64,000 nucleotides of DNA from NCBI GenBank assembly GCA_017163975.1, contig JAFFSR010000220.1, forward strand, positions 12,480,001 through 12,544,000, in the 5' to 3' direction. Below the pieces are notes generated by a model. It worked only from the letters and a program-made list of their open reading frames with translations, had not been told where the DNA came from and made no database searches. Origin of the DNA: Anastatus disparis (taxonomy: Eukaryota > Arthropoda > Insecta > Hymenoptera > Eupelmidae). The translations under genes and the position numbers were made by a program. This document shows, one piece after another, positions 58,501 through 64,000 of this stretch; position 1 is the first letter of the stretch; every line of letters starts with the position of its first letter.

Positions 58501-60276
58501 TTATAAATTCATTTATCAAAAGAGCTGATCATTCCAATAATATAATTAAGCGATGAATATAAATTTTGTTATATTAAAAAAATCCAAGAAACTGTCACAT
58601 TTAGTTCATTAATTCAAAAATTCGAAAGGAGTATGTCGTACACAACTCCAAACTAATACATACTACGCACAGATCAAGCGAAACAAATTTGGTAAATTAA
58701 TGAAAAAAAAACTTTCAGAATAAAGTGCATACGTACACATGGACAAAAGAAGAAAAAAATTAAATTCAAACGCACTTGTCGAGATGCATACATATATATT
58801 CTTTCAAAAACTAGACAGTGTTAAATTTGATTACTCTCATTGTTATGTCTCCTAACCTAGTTATACACGCCGGATGACAAAGACAAAATTTGTCCGACCC
58901 CACTGTATTTATATAGATATATATAAGCACATAAGGGTCACGTATTTACTTCTTATCCATCTTAATCCTTGGAAAATCCGTGCCCAGCAGTGAGCTTTTC
59001 AATTTCTTCTTCTTCTTGTTTTTGAACGTATAAAATCAGGACATAACTTTTATGAGTATGATGTGTAGTATTTATTCTTCGATGAAAATTCAATTGATCA
59101 CTTCTCCTCTGTTATACTAATAAGATGTATGCATGAACTTTCATTCTTTGAAATAACAAATTAAATTTTATTTCTTTAAGTTTGTTATACTTCCAATCAT
59201 TACAGAAATAGATTATGCAAAACTTCTGATAATACGACGTCGTCAACTCAAGTTTTAATTCGAAACCATCCTCTAACAATAATCTTATAAAGTATGATTC
59301 TCGCTTCAATGAGACATATTTAAAAATTTGAAAACCTTCTATATAACACAAAATAAAATTTTAAAAAATAGAATGATAATATTCTCACTTTAATTACTAA
59401 TAAGCAGTTACTTTAATAATTATAATTAGAGCTACAATTTTAAAATGAAAGTGCTTCAGATTAAATTTCTGAATCATAAATCGAGTTAAGTTTTTAAACA
59501 AATTCATGCATTAGTTGACAAACAAAGAATTTCGGATTCCTAATTCATCTCGTTGAGGAAATTTTTTTCGAAAAGAGTTATAATTTTTCAACAACTTGCA
59601 GGACCCTTATATGTACTTTAGTAAAAATTTGTAAAAATATTACATATTCTACAACATTAATCGGTCTACTATTTTCTTTGAATCGATGTTTTCAATTAAA
59701 TTCTTAGAATATAAAACTTGCTAAAAGATTTTTTATTCAAAAATATTATTTGGAACTATAATAAATTAACAATTAATAAGATGAGGTAGGAATATTACAA
59801 ATCTTTATTCCTTAAAAAGAATTTATAAATAGTATTTGTTTGCAGAAAAAAATTGGTAAAGTTTTCTTCCAGAATATTACATTTTAACAGAGCTATTGCA
59901 ATTATCAGAAGAAAAAATTTTATAAAAATTAATTTAGTTACAAAAAAATCAGAATTTTTCATAACAGAATTTTCTTTTAAATAAAAATACTTGTATACTC
60001 TAATGAAATTTCCATAAAATTTCTACAATATCTATAAAACCTTATAGTTCCATAATGTAATAATACAAAATATAAAAAATTTGTTGTAAGAACAAAAGAA
60101 AAATTTACAAATAACACATATAGTAAAACAGATCGAACTGAAAATCCTTTACTATGATTTTGTCTGTTATAGATGCCAAGCTGGTACAGGACGCTGTGTT
60201 GTTGACAAAGCACATCGTAATCAGTGCCAGGCATGTCGGCTGAAAAAGTGCATGCAAATGGGAATGAACAAAGACG
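43597..60276 (+). CDS. Hr51: nuclear receptor Hr51/unfulfilled (NR2E3 group), 5' part
   Basis: Three exons join in frame: 43597-43717, 50665-51127 and 60173-60276, giving 229 residues plus one base. The acceptor of the first coding exon precedes 43579, and the ATG at 43597 starts [20 protein letters not shown]. Residues 111-150 are His/Pro/Gln-rich with a run of ten Gln. The DNA-binding domain spans about 160-225. Zinc finger 1 uses Cys 160, 163, 177 and 180 with the P-box region [14 protein letters not shown]; finger 2 uses Cys 196, 203, 213 and 216 ([20 protein letters not shown]). This matches the NR2E3/Hr51 class of nuclear transcription factors, known in Drosophila for mushroom-body neuron development. 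A 9.0-kb intron splits the domain after LIYR. The hinge and ligand-binding domain lie past the window. Hr83 is a less likely alternative. Confidence 0.93.
43881..44066 (+). repeat. tRNA-derived SINE copy 4
   Basis: In the first Hr51 coding intron, 160 bases after the splice donor. Head with gtcgtcagtggctcagttta and gagttcgaatcccgctc, body with acgttacatgtactttattc, and tail acagtgacgttaaataattt. The A box is partly degraded. Confidence 0.9.
44067..47126. other. Hr51 intron, AT-rich, nothing recognised
   Basis: AT-rich intron with short TA/CTAT-rich runs near 45665-45700 and slightly GC-richer sequence around 45600-45780 and 46300-46520. Short open frames on both strands have no motif. No RNA gene or mobile element was recognised. 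Confidence 0.5.
47127..47252 (-). repeat. internally deleted SINE, minus strand
   Basis: On the minus strand it reads ctcagcagctaactcggtag, then attcgtaatctcgggattc and gagttcaagtcctgctctcc. It then jumps straight to gtcgctaaatagcatcgcaa and the tail atagcgacgttaaataacaa. About 70 bases of the body found in other copies are missing. Confidence 0.85.
47253..47879. other. Hr51 intron, nothing recognised
   Basis: AT-rich intronic sequence without an open frame, repeat or motif I can support. Confidence 0.45.
47880..48420. promoter_or_regulatory. candidate enhancer island with GAGA repeats, Hr51 intron
   Basis: GC-richer than its flanks. It holds GA-repeat tracts (47892-47940), a POU/octamer-like attagcatat at 47999-48008 and an E-box CACCTG in gcgccacctgcgtccc. 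There is also a TATAAATA at about 48120. Two overlapping 60-85-codon frames at 48009-48266 have no motif. GAGA-rich intronic islands are common regulatory elements of insect developmental genes; here it is a composition-based inference. Confidence 0.35.
48652..48850 (+). repeat. tRNA-derived SINE copy 5
   Basis: In the first Hr51 coding intron. Head with cagtggcttagtcggtagag and gagttcgaatcccgctctcg, body with gttacatgtgctttgttcgc, and tail gcaacgttaaataaaa followed by A-rich sequence. Confidence 0.9.
48851..50664. other. remainder of the first Hr51 coding intron
   Basis: AT-rich except for a moderately GC-rich patch at about 49735-50030 with CA-rich runs, which is a weak enhancer candidate. 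An overlapping pair of 60-78-codon frames at 49308-49554 shows no motif. Confidence 0.45.
52681..52752. repeat. 16-bp perfect inverted repeat in an Hr51 intron
   Basis: aaataaatataatcaa (52681-52696) and its complement ttgattatatttattt (52737-52752) flank a 40-base GC-richer loop. It is a possible small foldback or structured element. Confidence 0.6.
53783..53826. repeat. 15-bp perfect hairpin in an Hr51 intron
   Basis: caaatgtaacaagtg (53783-53797) and cacttgttacatttg (53812-53826) are perfect complements around a 14-base loop. The size is compatible with a small stem-loop or a palindromic protein-binding site, and it is too short for a typical miRNA precursor. Confidence 0.65.
54655..54985. 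promoter_or_regulatory. candidate enhancer island, Hr51 intron
   Basis: About 330 bases of complex, GC-richer sequence without long homopolymers or open frames, sharply bounded by AT-rich DNA. It contains palindromic stretches such as ttactatactagtaac and gaatcgtcagatggcccg. Inferred from composition only. Confidence 0.3.
56520..57060. promoter_or_regulatory. candidate enhancer island with DR1-like site, Hr51 intron
   Basis: A GC-richer island with cagcggcgcgttaacatgg, a TGGTCA-A-AGGTAG element at 56805-56817 resembling a DR1 nuclear-receptor site, and a GA-repeat stretch near 56862-56880. A 72-codon minus-strand frame across its right part is dismissed as low complexity. Regulatory function is inferred. 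Confidence 0.3.
57411..57464. repeat. 27-bp tandem duplication
   Basis: Two adjacent 27-base units (each beginning ttaacgacttttcattaa) that differ at one position, in the Hr51 intron. Confidence 0.9.
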
Positions 60277-63200
60277 GTAAGTTTATTATTCTATCAAGAA
60301 CATCTATACACGTATATAAATCTCGTAATGAGAGAAACGACAATGGTGAATATTCGATTAACGCACCAAACGTGTGTGCGTGAATGTATAGCCCTTGTTA
60401 TTCGATCTTCTGCGTATGTGTACGTTGGTTACTTTTAGCTCAATATGATGAGGTATATGATTTTAGTCTGTAGCATATAAAAACACTTGAAGGACTTAGT
60501 TTATTTAGTAAAATCTTGATAATTTAGCAGTATTATTTCTATCTAAAAAGATTTAAATATTTACAATGGAAGATTTAACAGGTTTAATTACACCTACTTC
60601 ACAAATTCATTATATTTCAAAGTCAAAATAAAATATTCGGTTTTGCTCGATTTTCTTCAGGATATCTTTAATAAGTAATATTTCAATAATTAAATTTTTA
60701 GTGGTATCATCCCTATTCAAATATTTCAAAATATAATACGACCATTTAAAAAAATCTTATACACAATATAGTTTAGTGTCTTGTATAAGATCGCTCATGA
60801 AAGTCTGATCAATATCTCCCATTTTCACTGAAAATAGAAAATTTACCAGACTTTTAAAAATGTCTAATTCCATTATTTTTATCTCAATGCATTTAGTGAT
60901 TCTTTCATTCATATTAGTTTGTATAATTTTACAGAAAATCACATTCTGCAATATATAAAAATTGTCCCAATTTGAAAAGATAATGAATGGGAAAACTTTT
61001 GAATATTGAACCTCAAAGAATAAATCCACATCGAAATTAGGGAATTATTAGATGCTGAAAAATATTGACGAGACTCCGTATGTTTCTAAGAACATTGAAA
61101 AAGAATAAGAGTATGGAGGTACCATGCTGCAACTAACAAATGTTCTATGCGGTCATTACAAAGATGGTTGCCAGATATCAAAACTTATGAGTGATAATTA
61201 CGTTAACTTTTAAAGTGGTTTTACATTTTTATTGTTCGTAGCACACGTGTATTGTGGGTCAGAAATATTCTACAGTAAAATGTTAAGCTACCACAAATAC
61301 ATGTAGCATCTATACTGTTAGATTGTTTATCATTTTTATTCCTTTTCATTGAATACAGGTTTGAATTCTGCGAGACAGAAGTCTCACAGTTCAAGAAGGG
61401 ATCAGTATCAAAATCTATAGTCCCGAGTTCCCAACATAACCAAAACAACGTAGTTTTTTACAATTGTAGTAGTCCATGCTACATCAGTTGTGCATGTCCA
61501 AAATATTTGGAAGTTGGAAATGAGTACAAGCATAGAAGATTATTATAGCTCTCACTGACTCTGATATGGTTTTGAAGAATTAGATTCATCGAGTAATATT
61601 GCAGTAAAGCAAAATAAAGTCATTGTTGAGACTACGAGAATAATTTCATCATTGAATTTAAAACTCAATAGGGATTGAAAGTTTGTAGCGCAGATTGATG
61701 CAGAAAAATTAGCTAATATAATACTTGAGTAGCTGGAGTTATAAAAGAAGAGATGAATAAGAATTGAGGTAAAAACTGATTGTAGCAGTTTGAAGTGGTT
61801 ATGCAATCTTATGAACCCAATTGGCAGAATAGCTAAATAGGCCTTCCAAAGCTACTCTTTTACATAAAAAAGCTCTAAATCATGTATCAGATATGCATTC
61901 TCGAATATACGAAATTTAAAAGACCGAAGAAGCAGAAATTTAAACTCTTCAATCTGCTAATGCGCCTAAAGATACATGATATTTCGGTTGCTTTGCAAGA
62001 TTACAAGAAGACCCTAGTAAGAATAACCAGCAATGGAAAAAAATTTTAATCGACTCTTCATACATACTTTGGATGATATTGAGCCAAGATGAAAAGACAG
62101 AGAAACTCGTCGTCTCACTGAAATAAAAGAAAAAGGTGTTCATGGAATACCATGATATGCCTGTAGCTAATAACTTTGATGGAGAAAAATACCTACAAAA
62201 AAGTAAATTTTCTTTATATGAACAAACCTCATCACCGATCAGCTATTGCAAACTCAGCTGACCAACACAAATTTATCGTAGACGGTTATACGAACTGCCA
62301 ATATTATTGTCATTTAGGTTTGATTCCAATGAAAGTAGGGTATAATTGGATTCATCGTACTTTCACATAAGTATATACATAAATATAATACGAAAAGACA
62401 TAAATATTTCTAAAAACATTAGTTTTATCAAATTTTCCTACCCTCCAATATAAAAATCACATTTTCCATTAAACCACATTGATCCAACCACAGAAAAATA
62501 AAATCAAGTAATAACCTATTTGATGTATAAATCCTATTTAATGATACATACAACCTTTAGCATCCGTTTCTATAAACGTAAGCACCCATATTATAGAAAT
62601 CAATCAGATCTGGTATAACCCATAAGAAAAAAAAAAGAAAAGAAACATTATCATTGTTATAGGAAACTTGTATGACAACTAAATCCGAGGGAAACAAAAG
62701 AAAAAAAAAAGAAGATATAGAAGCTTCGATTCAACTCTTAATGCCTTTACGCAAGCAAGCCGCACCTGCCATTATATTACTTTTCTCTCTTTCAATCTTA
62801 CGCTCTGTGTCGCATTACTTTTATTCTTATCATTTCTTTCTTTCCGTTACTTTTTTTTTCCTCTTTTTTTCTTCTCTCTTTTCTCCCTTTTACCACGTAA
62901 AAAAAGTTTCTTATTGCCAAACTTGATGCTGTAAAAGAAGAATTAGATCTAGAGGTTTTTTTTCTCTCTTACCCCGTAAAAGCCAAGGATAGGATCGGGC
63001 TTTTTATACTTACGGAGTTTCAAAAGCTTTGATTTTGTCGTTACGGTGGTGTGGCAAAGAATTGAACAGAAGATTGTGTGATTTCATGACAGAAATCCCA
63101 AAGCATTTGAATTTACTTTCATTTTTTTACTTAGTGTGCTCAAGAAAAAGTAATTGAATGCAACATAATTCAAAATTAATGTTAAATTTATGTATTATTT

Positions 63201-64000
63201 AACCAAAAAATTTCACGTTTTTTTGTTTTATTGAAAAATTTTGTTTAAAAAAAAATACATTTATAGAAAAATTAATAAAAATTAAATAGTTCTTTTTAAA
63301 TTTTTATAAAATTTATGTATAAAAATTTGAATTTGAATATTTATATTAAAATATATTTTACTTGCAAAATTATATTTCCTTAATTATAGCAAGTTATTAT
63401 CTTCAGAAAATAAAATTGAATTAAATTAAAATAATCGGTTTGATTTTCTTTAAAATTGTTAACATATTTCAAAGTAAAGTAATTTAACTACTTTTTATGC
63501 TATAAACCATAAACCAAACAATAAAACATTATATGAAAAAGTCCTCTTTTACAAATGCTTTTAAGAATTAACTTTCGCAACGTCAATTACAAAGATTCTC
63601 GAGCTTTCGGCCATTAAACGCAGTCCGATCGCAACATATAAGCAGAGCTTACTTGGCTCACGAATGTACATAGTATAACCGCATGTATCCGTAAACATGT
63701 ATATATATGAGAAGACATATACGGTATAGGTCGTTAGCGTAGAGATAGTCACGTGGCCATACATGCAATATACGAAGCAGCCGAAGGGTTAATTGGAGGA
63801 AATAATCGTATGCGTAAAGTAAAAGAGATGTGTGTACATGTGTATGTGTGTTCTATGCACTGATATTGACTGATCAAAAAAGAAAGGGTGCGATGTTATA
63901 CGATGCCAAAAGACTCATTTTCGTTTACGCTGTCTTGTCTCTTTTAGATCATTTAATTTCATTGCTTTTGAAATTTACCCATCAATTAAGACTTTAAATG
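60277..64000. other. Hr51 intron downstream of the DNA-binding domain exons, to window end
   Basis: The donor g|gtaag at 60277 opens an intron that appears to run past 64000. I searched for the expected continuation of the DNA-binding domain (a VQNERQPR-type segment) and did not see it. GC-richer patches at about 62660-63080 and 63560-63930 are weak enhancer candidates. A decayed coding-like island lies at about 61030-62370. Confidence 0.5.
61030..62370. pseudogene. decayed coding-like island, unrecognised
   Basis: Compared with the flanking intron this 1.3-kb stretch has few homopolymers, balanced composition and short open blocks that end in stops. Plus-strand blocks read FEFCETEVSQFKKGS near 61361 and SADQHKFIVDGYTNCQYYCH near 62259. 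No complete domain is recognisable. It may be an old retrocopy or a transposon remnant; the strand of the original gene is probably plus but is not certain. Confidence 0.3.

Larger units (their letters stand above)
51128..60172. other. 9.0-kb intron inside the Hr51 DNA-binding domain
   Basis: Non-coding intron between the two zinc-finger exons. GC-richer patches at about 51540-51960, 52860-52980, 53280-53600, 54655-54985, 56520-57060, 57540-57780 and 58620-58990 stand out from the AT-rich background. No coding exon, SINE or RNA gene was recognised. Confidence 0.5.

Noticed and set aside
30840..59560. Shared segment gaatttcggattcc near 30896 and 59528 as one repeat family
   Set aside because: The similarity is only a few tens of bases in AT-rich context, too little to define an element by eye.
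59977..60234. Minus-strand frame opposite the second zinc-finger exon
   Set aside because: It is the shadow of the exon at 60173-60276.

Overview
This window is AT-rich animal DNA with spliced genes, GT..AG introns, microsatellites, a tRNA-derived SINE family and several foldback/MITE elements. Gene content points to an insect, and the expanded speckle-type POZ (MATH-BTB) genes, the DUF4806-carrying transposon and the AT richness fit a hymenopteran, most likely a parasitoid wasp. That placement is inference from gene content and base composition.

Left third (about 3.3-34 kb). A minus-strand ADAMTS-like extracellular matrix gene ends at 3327. Eleven in-frame exons (8881 down to 3327) encode the ADAMTS spacer, six thrombospondin type-1 repeats and a C-terminal PLAC domain. 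A possible signal-peptide exon lies at 32726-32685 and a TATA/initiator core promoter at 34123-34087, both on the minus strand. If they belong to this gene, one intron of about 24 kb hosts everything from 9 to 32.6 kb. That interval contains three tandem MATH-BTB copies on the plus strand: two intact genes at 15880 and 23971, and a broken third copy at 27349. All three share a promoter block and a 5'UTR intron. Between copies 1 and 2 sits a 4.8-kb two-gene DNA transposon (17772-22571) with a tnp2/EnSpm-like transposase gene and a DUF4806 accessory gene.

Middle (34-43 kb). Largely non-coding. It holds two SINEs, some unrecognised repeats, a promoter-like CCAAT/GC island near 40 kb and a second promoter-like island with an NRF1-type palindrome near 42.2-42.7 kb.

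Right third (43.6-64 kb). The plus-strand gene is the nuclear receptor Hr51/unfulfilled (NR2E3 group). Three coding exons are present (43597-43717, 50665-51127, 60173-60276) and give an N-terminal region with a Q/H-rich tract plus the complete DNA-binding domain. The ligand-binding part lies beyond the window. Its long introns contain three SINEs, small inverted repeats and several GC-richer islands that are candidate enhancers.

No rRNA gene, canonical tRNA gene, CRISPR array or prokaryotic feature was seen. Exon boundaries were read by eye from splice motifs and reading-frame continuity; there was no similarity search.
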